DNA of 64,000 nucleotides. It comes from Chloroflexota bacterium. GTDB lineage: Bacteria; Chloroflexota; Dehalococcoidia; Bin125. Made by a program: the position numbers and the translations under genes. The stretch is from positions 51,654-115,653 of the forward strand of contig JAPPFB010000026.1 of NCBI GenBank assembly GCA_028875225.1, given 5' to 3'. Positions within the stretch are counted from its first letter, which is position 1. Each line of letters starts with the position of its first letter. Under the pieces are notes generated by a model. The model saw only the letters and a list, made by a program, of their open reading frames with translations, was not told where the DNA came from and did not search any database. This document shows positions 1 to 8,296 of the stretch, piece after piece.

Positions 1-186
1 TGTGCGGCCGTCGGCCGCAGTTGCCGTGAGCCAGGGCTGGCGCGCCCCGCGCCCGATAGGCCGCCAGCAAACGCCAGACGTGGCGCTCGCTCACGCCCAA
101 CACCTCAGCAGCCTGCGCTGCTCGCAGGCCGTCGGCGTCCACACGCTCCAGCACCAGGCGTCGAGCCGCCTCCGACTGTGATACTG
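1..186 (-). CDS. N-terminal part of a helix-turn-helix transposase, runs off the left edge
   Basis: Reading the minus strand from about 186 down to the window edge gives an open frame with a clear helix-turn-helix: residues like LRAAQAAEVLGVSERHVWRL, then an Arg/Gly-rich linker ending GRRPH. This is the usual start of DDE transposases of the ISNCY/IS481 type. No standard start codon is visible in frame. A strong GGGAGGAG ribosome-binding-like stretch lies near 193-200, so the true start codon may have been mutated. Repeated IS-end sequence lies directly upstream (208-264), as expected for the 5' end of such an element. The remainder lies outside the window, so whether the copy is functional cannot be judged. 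Confidence 0.55.
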
Positions 187-207
187 TCCGTCTCCTCCCA
201 CTTACGT

Positions 208-264
208 GTTCAGGACTGACAGAGTCGCTGCTCGCTTAGCTACTGACTGAATCGCTGCTCGTCG
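208..264. repeat. IS terminus with two short tandem end repeats
   Basis: Two copies of an ACTGACnnAnTCGCTGCTC-like unit, about 27 bp apart, followed by TCGACAAC. The same type of double unit recurs at 4413-4466 and also ends in ACAAC. Position just upstream of a minus-strand transposase start (ending near 186) indicates it is that element's outer end, with the element extending to the left. Confidence 0.5.
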
Positions 265-338
265 ACAACCTCATCGGTGAAGAAGTGATCCACTTGGGGT
301 GGTGGAAGTGGTCGGGTTTGGGGTGGCTTCACCTCCGT

Positions 339-1099
339 TCAGGCTGTGGTCCGACGACGGGTCCGGTAGGACTGGCCTTTGGTCGTGAGGATGTGCGCGT
401 GGTGGCCGAGGCGGTCGAGCAACGCGGTGGTCAGCTTCTCGTCGCCGAAGACCTGGACCCACTCGGAGAACGCGAGGTTGGTGGTGACGATCGTGGAGCG
501 GCGTTCATGGCGGTCGGCGAGGAGGTTGAAGAGCAGTTCGCCGCCGGCCCGGTCGAAGGGCACGAAGCCGAGTTCGTCGACGATCAGCAGGGCCACCCGC
601 AGGTAACGCTGATGCAGGCGGGTGAGCATACGCTCGTCGCGGGCCTCGAGCAGTTCGCGCACGAGGTCGGCGGCGCGGATGAAGGCGACCCGCTGGCGGC
701 GCTGGACGGCTTCGACCCCGAGCGCGATCGCGAGATGGGTCTTGCCGGTGCCGATCGGGCCGGCGATCACGACGTCCTCACCGCGCTCGATGTAGTCGCA
801 GGTGGCGAGCTGGGCGAGCTGCGGCCGCTCGATCCCGCGCAGCACGTCCCAGTCGAGCTGGTCCAGGGTCTTGTGGTCGGGGAAGCGGGCACAACAGCAA
901 TGGGGCGCAGGAGGCGGGCCACGGCGCCGTCGCGGCGGACCAGGACCTCGGCCTCGAGCAGCTGCAGCAGGAACTCCTCATAGTCCCAGCCGTCGTGTGC
1001 GGCCTGGCGGACCAGCTCGGGGTACTGGCGGCGCACGGTGGGCAGCTTGAGTTCGCGGCAATGGGCCTCGAGCACGGCTCGCCGCGCGGCGTCGCTCAC
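339..1099 (-). pseudogene. istB: IstB-like transposition helper ATPase, frameshifted
   Basis: IstB is the AAA+ ATPase that assists the IstA transposase. The N-terminal part (minus strand, from ATG at 1099) reads normally up to a DGAVARLLR motif near 900. The rest (Walker A GPIGTGKTHLA, Walker B LLIVDELGF, then TTNLAFSEW) is in a different frame and ends at 339. At the switch, about 880-900, roughly 17 nt separate codons where two codons would be expected, so the frame is broken. The first codon overlaps the istA stop by 4 bp (ATGA), the normal IS21 arrangement. The C-terminal half alone could start at an internal ATG near 845, but it would lack the N-terminal DNA/IstA-interaction region. Confidence 0.85.
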
Positions 1100-2553
1100 G
1101 ACGCACCTCGTTCCAGCAGTCGATCGAAGTCGGCCAGCGAAGCCTGCTCGACGCGGCAGCCGCGCAGCCGTTCCGGCACGGTCACCTCGTCCGGCGCCTG
1201 GGACGCGGCCAGTGAGCGGCGGACCGCTAACTCGTCGAAGCCGCCCTCGGCGAGACCGGCCTCCAGCGCCGCCCGCACCCGCTCCTCGCCATGTTCGGCG
1301 TCCGCCTGCAAGAGCCGCGCCAGGGCTCGGGCCGCCTCGTGACCGCCGCGTTCGTCCTCCAGCAAGTCCCAGAGCCGGTCGTAGGGCCCGCCCAGTTCGT
1401 CGACCAGCTCCGGCGCGACCTGGCGCAGGGCCTGTGGCTTGCGCGAGAGCTCGCCGAGGTAGTGGCGGTAGCGCACCCGCCGGCCGCCGAAGCGCTGGCG
1501 AGGATGGCTGACCTGCTCCGCGCCGCGCTGGAAGGCGACCTCGGAGACGCCGACCCAGGCGGTCACCCTCAGCCCGGCCCAGCGCTCCGGGACGGAGTAC
1601 CAGGCGCCCTCCAGACGGACCATGGCGCTGCGGTTGACCGAGACCGGCTGCATCCGCCGCGGCTCGAACGCGACCGTGGGCAGTGGGCGCAGCAGCGGCC
1701 CCTCCGTGGCGAAGCGCTCCCAGACCCGCTTAGGCGCGAGCCGGTCGACCTCCTCTTGCATCTCGTCTGAGATCTGCTGCAGCGAGTCGCCGCGCGGTAG
1801 CGGCGTCAGCACCTGCCAGCGCAGGCCCCGGCCGCGGCCCTCGACGCCGCCCTTGTCGTGTCCCTGACCGGGACGGGCGAAGCTGGGCTCGAAGGCGTAG
1901 TGACTGGCCAGCGCAGCGAAGCGCTCGGTCAGCCGGCGGCGCGGGAACTGCACCCGCCGGACCGCCGCCGAGAGGTTGTCGTAGACCATCCGCCGGGGCA
2001 CGCCGCCGAAGTGGGCGAAGGCACGCACGTGCCCGTCCAGGAAGGCGAGTTGGTCCTGGCGCTCATAGAGCCGGACGTAGTCGCGGCCCGAGTGCATCAG
2101 CCGGAACACCAGCAGCCACACCCGACGCCGCTCGCCGGCCAGGTCGACTCTGACCTCGAAGAAGTCGACCTGCGCGCTCTCGGCCGGACGATGGACCAGC
2201 GGCGCGTAGACCTCGGCCCGCCGCCGGCGCCACTCGCGCAACTCGGCCAGGACCAGGGTCAGGCCGACCTCGTAGCCCTCCTCGCGCAACTGCCGATGCA
2301 GTCGGCGCCCCGTGATCCGCTGCTTCGCCGTGGTCCGGTGCGACCACTCCTCCAGCAGCTGCTCCAACCGCGGCCGGACCCGGTCCAGCACCGGGCTGTA
2401 GCGTTGCCGCTCTTGTCGCTCGGGCGCCGGCGTCTCCAGGTAGCGGCGCACCGTGTCTCGCGCGACCCCCATCTCTCGGGCCACGCGGCGTTGACTCTGG
2501 CCCTCGACCAGCACCTTGCGCCGCAGCGCGTAGATATCCATCACTCCGAGCAT
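1096..2553 (-). CDS. istA: IS21-family transposase IstA
   Basis: The 485-residue product has the normal IstA length. It begins with a helix-turn-helix (about residues 15-40, REMGVARDTVRRYLE). The integrase core follows: the first catalytic Asp is in the AQVDFFEV segment, the second in MVYDNLSA, and the Glu in HDKGGVEG. The C-terminal beta-barrel region has the VNRSAMVRLEGAWYSVP-type segment seen in this family. It cuts and joins the element's ends together with IstB, whose gene overlaps the istA stop by 4 bp. The start chosen gives the ATG immediately before the HTH. The frame is intact throughout. Confidence 0.92.
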   Translation of the reverse strand: MLGVMDIYALRRKVLVEGQSQRRVAREMGVARDTVRRYLETPAPERQERQRYSPVLDRVRPRLEQLLEEWSHRTTAKQRITGRRLHRQLREEGYEVGLTLVLAELREWRRRRAEVYAPLVHRPAESAQVDFFEVRVDLAGERRRVWLLVFRLMHSGRDYVRLYERQDQLAFLDGHVRAFAHFGGVPRRMVYDNLSAAVRRVQFPRRRLTERFAALASHYAFEPSFARPGQGHDKGGVEGRGRGLRWQVLTPLPRGDSLQQISDEMQEEVDRLAPKRVWERFATEGPLLRPLPTVAFEPRRMQPVSVNRSAMVRLEGAWYSVPERWAGLRVTAWVGVSEVAFQRGAEQVSHPRQRFGGRRVRYRHYLGELSRKPQALRQVAPELVDELGGPYDRLWDLLEDERGGHEAARALARLLQADAEHGEERVRAALEAGLAEGGFDELAVRRSLAASQAPDEVTVPERLRGCRVEQASLADFDRLLERGAS

Positions 2554-2864
2554 CCCTCTCTCCCAACCGGCGTCGGCTCACGCCGATCACGGGTTGGGGC
2601 TTGGCCTCCAAGTGGCCGAGCTTTAGAGCGATCACTGGACGAGTTTTATAGCGATCAATGCAGTTGGGCGAGGATTGAAACCGGGATCGATGGGACGGCA
2701 TGACGAAAGCCGAGCAGCCTGCGCCCGGCCTTCGGGTCGGGGGAGGTGCGCTAGCTAGGCCAACGCCGTCGCATCATCTTGGGTTGCTGCATTGTGCCTG
2801 ACCACGCGGGGTGATGGCCTTTTCGCGGGGGCCGGTTCTCACACCCGCGGCGCGCCTCACACAT

Positions 2865-3110
2865 CTATTGCCGCCCCCACAGGAAATCGCCGAACACCAT
2901 GGGCCATCCCATCAGCAGGACGAACACCAAGGCGATGAGCAGCCGACGCCACGACAGTCTGAGGAACACGCCGGCCGTGACCAGAACCAGTCCGCCAGCG
3001 AGCGCCAGATAGGTAGTGCCGACATCGCCGAGCGCGAGATACCAAGCGATCGCCGAGACTCCGACCAGGCCGCCAATGACCATCGCCGCCGTCGAGAGTT
3101 GATTTCGCAT
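2865..3110 (-). CDS. Small three-helix membrane protein, downstream partner of a secreted protein
   Basis: An 81-residue protein that is almost entirely hydrophobic, with three probable membrane segments at about residues 7-27, 32-50 and 56-75. It starts at an ATG 46 bp downstream of the secreted protein gene at 3157-4011 and is on the same strand, so the two are probably co-transcribed. I do not recognise a family. An equally small, equally hydrophobic gene (9517-9768) sits in the same position behind the paralogous secreted protein at 9831-10679. The repeated arrangement argues that this is a real gene and that the two products work together. Confidence 0.55.
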   Translation of the reverse strand: MRNQLSTAAMVIGGLVGVSAIAWYLALGDVGTTYLALAGGLVLVTAGVFLRLSWRRLLIALVFVLLMGWPMVFGDFLWGRQ

Positions 3111-3156
3111 GAAGTTGGGGGAGCGCGGCCGCGAAGGACCGCGCCCGCCTATGGTC

Positions 3157-4011
3157 CTAACTACCGGTCTGACAGTAGGTGTGCTTGTGCAGGTTGGGGT
3201 ACCAACCGGCGCCGGAGACCCACTTGAACCTGAAGTAACAGGTGTACGATCCGGTCCCCCTGACCCTCGTCGTCACCTTCGACTCCGCGTAGACATCTCG
3301 GTTGAGCGTCGTCGGGAAGCCGTCAGAGTGCCAATCGACCTCGTCCCAGGCGTCGTAGATCGTGTTGATGGAGTTCATATTGGTGCCCTTGACGGCCATG
3401 TGCCGGTGCCACCACTGGTTGGTGAAGCGGTCGACGGTCTGCCGGGCTGTGGAGATCGTGCCGTTCGCGTAGCTCCAGTCGACCCGCGAGTAGTGCCAGA
3501 ACATCGGGATGTGGGCAACGTCGTGTCCGATTAGCCTCGAGATGGCCCACTTGCTGGTCGACGACGAAGATGCCAGAGCAATCCCTTGGTCCTCAGCAAA
3601 GGTGACCTCGGACGAAACCTCAACCCCGTCGCAGGCGCCGACGAACTCGTAGGCGACCTCCAGGCCGTCTCCGGTCATCGCCGGTGTGTAGTTGACCTGG
3701 CAGTCTGTCGGAACCTCACCTTGAGTGGTCGGAGGCGTCACCGTGAGGTAGAACTGGCAGTCGCTGTCGGTGTAGGTGGCGTTCTCGCTGCGCAGGGTGC
3801 CTACGTCTAGTACACCCTCAGCCAACCCCTCGCAGATGGCACCCCCTCGGGGATCGCCGACACTCGGCTCGTGTGCCTGGATGGTGCTGGAGGTCAGCAG
3901 AAACACAACGACCGCCACTGCTGTGGCGGCCGCCATGAACGCTCCGGGGATGAAGCGTCTACTTCGTTGACCATCGTGCTTGTGGATGAGGTGGTCGAAT
4001 CGGGACTGCAT
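3157..4011 (-). CDS. Secreted or membrane-anchored protein, copy 1 of a paralogous pair
   Basis: A 284-residue protein with a basic N-terminus (SRFDHLIHKHD..RRFIPG), one hydrophobic segment at about residues 25-48, and a predicted exported remainder. I chose the ATG at 4011 because a strong AAAGGAGG site precedes it and because it aligns with the start of the paralogue at 9831-10679. The two share the N-terminus, an early CEGL segment, a TPP...CQV...TP block, a FWHY-x-x-V-x-WSY motif, and a C-terminal Tyr/Cys-rich end with a YxCYxR-type motif. Paired cysteines suggest disulfides. No known domain was recognised. It is followed by a small membrane protein gene. Its function is unknown. Confidence 0.75.
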   Translation of the reverse strand: MQSRFDHLIHKHDGQRSRRFIPGAFMAAATAVAVVVFLLTSSTIQAHEPSVGDPRGGAICEGLAEGVLDVGTLRSENATYTDSDCQFYLTVTPPTTQGEVPTDCQVNYTPAMTGDGLEVAYEFVGACDGVEVSSEVTFAEDQGIALASSSSTSKWAISRLIGHDVAHIPMFWHYSRVDWSYANGTISTARQTVDRFTNQWWHRHMAVKGTNMNSINTIYDAWDEVDWHSDGFPTTLNRDVYAESKVTTRVRGTGSYTCYFRFKWVSGAGWYPNLHKHTYCQTGS

Positions 4012-4110
4012 GTCGTCCCTCCTTTCGAGTTGCGAACCTCCTCTGTCCACGTCCGACTCTACGACTCTGGAATCGACCCTGCCGAAGCGTCCACCGTCTC
4101 ACATAACCAA
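4012..4110 (-). promoter_or_regulatory. Leader and promoter region shared with the paralogous gene at 10 kb
   Basis: On the minus strand this region reads TTATGTGA... then GGACAGAGGAGGTTC and a strong Shine-Dalgarno site just before the ATG. The same order, with nearly the same bases and spacing, occurs upstream of the paralogue (10680-10775). This makes it a duplicated promoter/5' leader rather than chance. Confidence 0.45.
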
Positions 4111-4233
4111 TTCCTACCCGTCCTTCGGCTTCTTCTTTGGCGAGAACAGCGCCTTGACAAACTGTTCTGGGGACTTGCCTGTCGGGGGCACCTTGACTTC
4201 CTTCGACTCTCGCATTGTGGCCTTCCTCTCTAT

Positions 4234-4444
4234 CACGCCCCTTCAACTCACCCGCTGGAAGGCGATCCAGCAGGCCCAACTGCAAGGCCTGTCGGCGTGG
4301 GCGACCGCTCGATTGCTCGGCATCTCGCGCACGACCGTGAGCACCTACGTCTACGCCAACGGCGTGCCTGGATGCCGAATCCTCGCTGCTTCATTCTTAC
4401 CGGAACGGCGCGACACTGACAAAATCGCTGCTCAGTTGGACTGA
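4234..4444 (+). pseudogene. Transposase helix-turn-helix fragment
   Basis: The plus-strand frame encodes an N-terminal HTH (LTRWKAIQQAQLQGLSAWAT then ARLLGISRTTVSTYV) like those that begin IstA and related transposases. It breaks off after about 45 residues. Within 40 bp it meets the double terminal repeat at 4413-4466. No catalytic domain is present, so this is an internally deleted IS remnant. Confidence 0.6.
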
Positions 4445-4466
4445 CAAAATCGCTGCTCTACAACAA
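4413..4466. repeat. IS terminus with two CTGACAAAATCGCTGCTC repeats
   Basis: Two exact copies of CTGACAAAATCGCTGCTC lie about 26 bp apart, followed by TACAACA. This is the same end structure as 208-264. It marks the right boundary of the deleted IS remnant to its left. Confidence 0.55.
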
Positions 4467-4474
4467 TGACTGGA

Positions 4475-4903
4475 TCAGTTTCTAAGCGATGAATGCACCT
4501 CGCGCAGCCGCCAGCGATTGCGCCCCACATTCACGATCTCGCCCGCCTCCTGCATGCGCTGCAGGTTGGACTGCAGGTTGGCGATCGGCTTGGCGCCCTG
4601 CGGCGCGGCGTCGCGCCGCTCGAGCTCGGCCAGGATCGCGGTCGCGTGGGCGGGTTCGGCTTGCTGGGCGAGGAACTCGCGCACCGTCCGGCTGATCAAC
4701 CCGCGCGGCAGGCGGCGGCGCTTGGCCGTTCCAGCCCGTCGCGGGGCGGCCGTGCGGGTTGGCGCCGGCGTTGATGAGGCGGCGGCATTCGATTCCAACT
4801 CCAGCAGTTCCTCGACCAGGCGGCGTCTGGCCTCGAGCCGCTCCAGCTCGGCCTGGATGACGGCCAGTTCGGCGTGCAGTTGTTCGGCAAACTGAGCGGA
4901 CAC
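4475..4903 (-). CDS. Coiled-coil plus winged-helix (HARE-HTH-like) protein
   Basis: A 142-residue protein from a GTG at 4903, with GAAGGGAG about 10 nt upstream. Residues 4-40 are a Glu/Leu/Arg-rich coiled coil. Residues 45-70 are a Pro/Arg/Ala linker. Residues 70-135 form a probable winged helix: HATAILAELERRD, an NLQSNLQRMQ recognition helix, and a wing EIVNVGRNRWRL. The wing layout resembles bacterial HARE-HTH domains associated with restriction and modification enzymes. It lies divergent to the helicase-nuclease gene starting at 5156. A DNA-binding regulatory or structural role is plausible. The exact function is unknown. Confidence 0.6.
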   Translation of the reverse strand: MSAQFAEQLHAELAVIQAELERLEARRRLVEELLELESNAAASSTPAPTRTAAPRRAGTAKRRRLPRGLISRTVREFLAQQAEPAHATAILAELERRDAAPQGAKPIANLQSNLQRMQEAGEIVNVGRNRWRLREVHSSLRN

Positions 4904-5155
4904 GGGCGATGCTCCCTTCGGTCGCGGCGCGGCGCCTGAGACTCGTTCGGCAGCGCAGGACTTCGCGAGCCGATACTTGTAGCCAAGGTGCCTCTACGCA
5001 GACTATGCCAGCCCGGGGACGTAGCTGGGCTCCGCGGCGACTGTCATGAGACAAGACCTTGGACAGTGGTTGTCAGAGTCCTTGGGCCATGTTGGCGGCC
5101 ACTGGCTGCTCGGACCACGAGCCGGTCTGGCGATCTCAGGCTAGAGTTTGCAGCC

Positions 5156-8059
5156 ATGGCTCCTGAACAGGGACCGCTCGGATCCGAGGTCGTCAGTGCG
5201 TCGGCTTCGGGCGCCTGGGGCCGGCTCTCGAACCTCTGGCGCTACCGCTCGATCGACGTGGACGAGATCTTCGTCGACCTGGTCCGCGCAGCCACGGGCG
5301 GCCGCAACCGTGTTCCAATCGCGGCGATCGACGCCGCTGGCTGGCAGCACGGGAGGCTCGGCGCCCGCTGTTGGCTCACGACCGGCGGCGGCCGCCGGTT
5401 CGTGGTCGGCGGGCTGTCGTCCGTAGACGCCGCTCTCGTCGCGGCCACGGTCGAGCAGCGGGCTCAGGCTCTGGCCCGCGCCCTGGAGACACAAGGCCGG
5501 GCTATCGCTGCGCAGCTCGATCAGTGGTTCGCGGGCGCCGACTACCTGCGCGCCTCCCAGGCGCAAGCGGTTCAGCAGCAGCTGGATCGGCTGACGGGCG
5601 AGACGTTCCCGACGTCCGGCGAACTCACCCGGCGGTATCTGTCGCCCGAGAGCCAGGAGGCGTTCTCTCGATTACAGGAACTGACAGTGGAGGATGGGTT
5701 CGAGCAGGCCCGCCGGAGGACCAACGCCAGATACGTCTGGCGGGAATCGCAGCGCGCCGCTGAGGCGATGGCGCGGGTGAGCGGATTTCTGCCGATCCCG
5801 GAGCAGGCCGAGGCGGTGGCGACGGACGAGGACGTGACCCTGGTCCTGGCCGGAGCGGGCACGGGCAAGACGGCGGTGATCACGGGCAAGGTCGCGCACC
5901 TGATCGCGAATCGCGCGGTCGCGCCGGAGCGGATCCTGGTGCTGGCCTTCAATCGCCAGGCCGCCGCCGAGTTGCGCGAGCGCCTCCAGCCGGGTCACGC
6001 CGGCGTCGATGTCGCCACCTTCCACGCCTTCGCCCGGCGCGTCGTCGCCCAACGCCAGCTGGCGCCCTCGATCTCGCCGCTGGCCGAGGACGAGATGCAG
6101 TTGCGCCGGTTGATCGACCAGACCCTCGAGTCGCTGCTGCGCGACCCCGAGCAGGGCTCGGCGCTGCGCCAGTTCATCCTCTACCACCTGGGGGAGTACC
6201 GCGCCGCGCACGACTTCGAGCGGCCCTCGGACTACTTCGAGTACCTGCACAGAGTCGAGTTGCGCACGCTCGGGGGCGAGCGGGTGAGAAGCCTGGAGGA
6301 GCTCAAGATCGCCAACCTCCTCGCCCTGCACGGCGTCCCTTACCGCTACGAGGCCGCCTACCCGGTCGCCACGGCGACGACGGCGCAGCGCCAGTACCAA
6401 CCCGACTTCTACCTGCCCCAACACGACCTCTACATCGAACATTTTGCCGTTGATCGACGCGGTGAACCGCCGCCGCACTGGCCCGAGGCCGCACGCGAGG
6501 AATACCGTCGCGGGATCGAATGGAAGCGGGCGATTCACGCCGAGCACGGCACGCCGCTGCTGGAGACCTACAGCTGGCAACACCGGACCGGCAGCTGGCA
6601 GCACAACCTGCGGGAGCAGCTCGAGGCCTGGGGGGTCGCGCTGCAGCCGCGCCCGCCGCAGGAACTCGTCGAACGGCTCAGGCGGCTGATGCGCAGTTCG
6701 CAGCTGAGCCGCCTGCTCGCCGCCTTCCTCCGCCACGTGACCTCCGGCCAGCACGAGGAGACAGAACTCGGGCGGCGCGCCTCGGAGGCCGCCGATCCGG
6801 AACGGGCGCACGCCTTCCTCGAGCTGTTCCGGGCGGTCTACGCCGCCTACCGCACGGCGCTGGGTGGCGAGTGCGACTTTGACGACCTGATCAACCGGGC
6901 GGCGCAGGCCATCGGCGAGGGCGGCTGGGACTCGCCCTACGACTACGTGCTGGTCGACGAGTTCCAGGACATCTCGCGCGGCCGGATGAGGCTGTTGGCC
7001 GCACTGAAGCGGCCGCGAACCGCCTACTTCCTCGTCGGAGACGACTGGCAGTCGATCTACCGCTTCGCCGGCAGCGATGTGCACCTGTTGCGCGACTGCG
7101 AGTGCTGGCTGGGACCGGTGGAAGAACGCACGCTAAGCCGGACCTTCCGCTTCGCCGAAGGCATCCTCGCCCCATTGAGCGGCTTCGTCCAGCGTAATCC
7201 CGCCCAGACCACGCGCCGGCTGCTCCCGGCCCAGCGGTCACCGGACCACGGCATCGCCGTGATTTGGGCGAGCGAGGCGAGCGTCGGCATCGGTCAGGCA
7301 GTTGCTGACCTCGAGCGCCTGGGCGTCAGCCGCCAGGCCTCGGTCCTGGTCCTCAGCCGCTACCGGCAGCGCCTGCCCAGCGTGCAGGTCAGGGGCCGCA
7401 CGCTGCAACAGAGCACGGTCCACGCCGCCAAGGGCCGCGAGGCGGACTACGTCGTCGTGCTCGACCTCAAGGGCGAGCGCCGCGGGTTCCCCTCGCAGAT
7501 CGAGGACGACCCGCTGCTCGACCTGGTCGCGCCGCCGGCGGAGCCGTTCGAGTTCGCCGAGGAACGCCGCTGCTTCTACGTCGCGCTGACCCGAGCCCGC
7601 CACGGCGTCTACCTGCTCGCCGACCCGCTGCGTCCCTCGCCGTTTGTCACCGAGTTGCTCGAACATGCAGAGTCGGACATCCGGCTCGTCGGCGGAGCCG
7701 CAGCGCAGCCCAGGCAGATACTCCACTGCCCGCGCTGCGAGGGCGGCCGGCTGATCCAGGCGCGGCGCGGCCGGTCTCTGCGCTGCAGCCTCGGGCCGCA
7801 TTGCGACTACCGCGCCCCGCGCTGTTCCTGCGGTGCGGGGCACATCCTGGTCGGGCAGGACCTCCGGGTGCGCTGCACCAATGCTGGCTGCGGCGCGTCG
7901 CCCGAGCACTGTTCCCGCTGTCATTGGGGCGTGCTCGTCAAGCGGAACGGTCCCTATGGTGCCTTCTGGGGATGCTCCCGCTTCTCTGCCGACCCGTCCT
8001 GCGATTTCACCCGCGACCGGAGGTCCGCCAACGCTGCGCCGCGACGAGCGCGCCCATAG
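5156..8059 (+). CDS. Helicase IV (HelD)-like superfamily 1 helicase with inserted nuclease-like domain and zinc ribbons
   Basis: A 967-residue protein. I start it at the ATG at 5156, because the open frame upstream has no family similarity. The N-terminal region (about 20-130) resembles the helicase IV N-terminus. UvrD-type helicase motifs follow: Walker A AGAGTGKT (232-239), VLVDEFQDIS, VGDDWQSIYRFAGSD, STVHAAKGREADYVVV and RCFYVALTRAR. Between motifs Ia and II, about residues 380-480, lies an insertion with PDFYL, YIEHF and a later Lys/Glu pattern like a PD-(D/E)XK nuclease core. The C-terminal 110 residues hold several CxxC/CxC pairs, the last like topoisomerase-type zinc fingers (CSRCHWGVLVKR...GCSRF). 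It probably unwinds and perhaps cleaves damaged or foreign DNA. It is much longer than the 684-residue E. coli HelD. Confidence 0.88.
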   Translation: MAPEQGPLGSEVVSASASGAWGRLSNLWRYRSIDVDEIFVDLVRAATGGRNRVPIAAIDAAGWQHGRLGARCWLTTGGGRRFVVGGLSSVDAALVAATVEQRAQALARALETQGRAIAAQLDQWFAGADYLRASQAQAVQQQLDRLTGETFPTSGELTRRYLSPESQEAFSRLQELTVEDGFEQARRRTNARYVWRESQRAAEAMARVSGFLPIPEQAEAVATDEDVTLVLAGAGTGKTAVITGKVAHLIANRAVAPERILVLAFNRQAAAELRERLQPGHAGVDVATFHAFARRVVAQRQLAPSISPLAEDEMQLRRLIDQTLESLLRDPEQGSALRQFILYHLGEYRAAHDFERPSDYFEYLHRVELRTLGGERVRSLEELKIANLLALHGVPYRYEAAYPVATATTAQRQYQPDFYLPQHDLYIEHFAVDRRGEPPPHWPEAAREEYRRGIEWKRAIHAEHGTPLLETYSWQHRTGSWQHNLREQLEAWGVALQPRPPQELVERLRRLMRSSQLSRLLAAFLRHVTSGQHEETELGRRASEAADPERAHAFLELFRAVYAAYRTALGGECDFDDLINRAAQAIGEGGWDSPYDYVLVDEFQDISRGRMRLLAALKRPRTAYFLVGDDWQSIYRFAGSDVHLLRDCECWLGPVEERTLSRTFRFAEGILAPLSGFVQRNPAQTTRRLLPAQRSPDHGIAVIWASEASVGIGQAVADLERLGVSRQASVLVLSRYRQRLPSVQVRGRTLQQSTVHAAKGREADYVVVLDLKGERRGFPSQIEDDPLLDLVAPPAEPFEFAEERRCFYVALTRARHGVYLLADPLRPSPFVTELLEHAESDIRLVGGAAAQPRQILHCPRCEGGRLIQARRGRSLRCSLGPHCDYRAPRCSCGAGHILVGQDLRVRCTNAGCGASPEHCSRCHWGVLVKRNGPYGAFWGCSRFSADPSCDFTRDRRSANAAPRRARP

Positions 8060-8296
8060 AGGGCAAGTGTCGATCGGAGCAGCCGCGGACGATCGCTATC
8101 GCTCCCCGGATAGTGCTCAACTGTCGTTTCCGACGCACTCATCCATCGGGCAGGACCGAGGTTTGATCCCAGCCAGTGATATGAGCAATGAAGGGCCCGG
8201 GGCGATTCGCCGAGCGTTCTCGCCCCCGAGCTCCATCCGACGCCAACCTCTTCTAGGCGGCGGAGGGACCCGCTCTCGGCAGGGTTGGCGGAGTGG

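Larger units (their letters stand above)
264..2690 (-). mobile_element. IS21-family insertion sequence (istA intact, istB frameshifted)
   Basis: The element contains overlapping istA and istB on the minus strand. Its upstream end (about 2590-2690) carries repeated GCGATCA/TTTATAGCGATCA blocks typical of the multiple terminal repeats of IS21 elements. The downstream end near 264-300 carries a related GTGATCCACTT block. Exact ends and target duplication could not be fixed. With istB frameshifted, the copy is probably not autonomous unless helped in trans. Confidence 0.7.

Noticed and set aside
5672..7084. A 470-codon minus-strand frame inside the helicase gene
   Set aside because: It is exactly antisense to well-defined helicase motifs. 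Long shadows are expected at this GC content.
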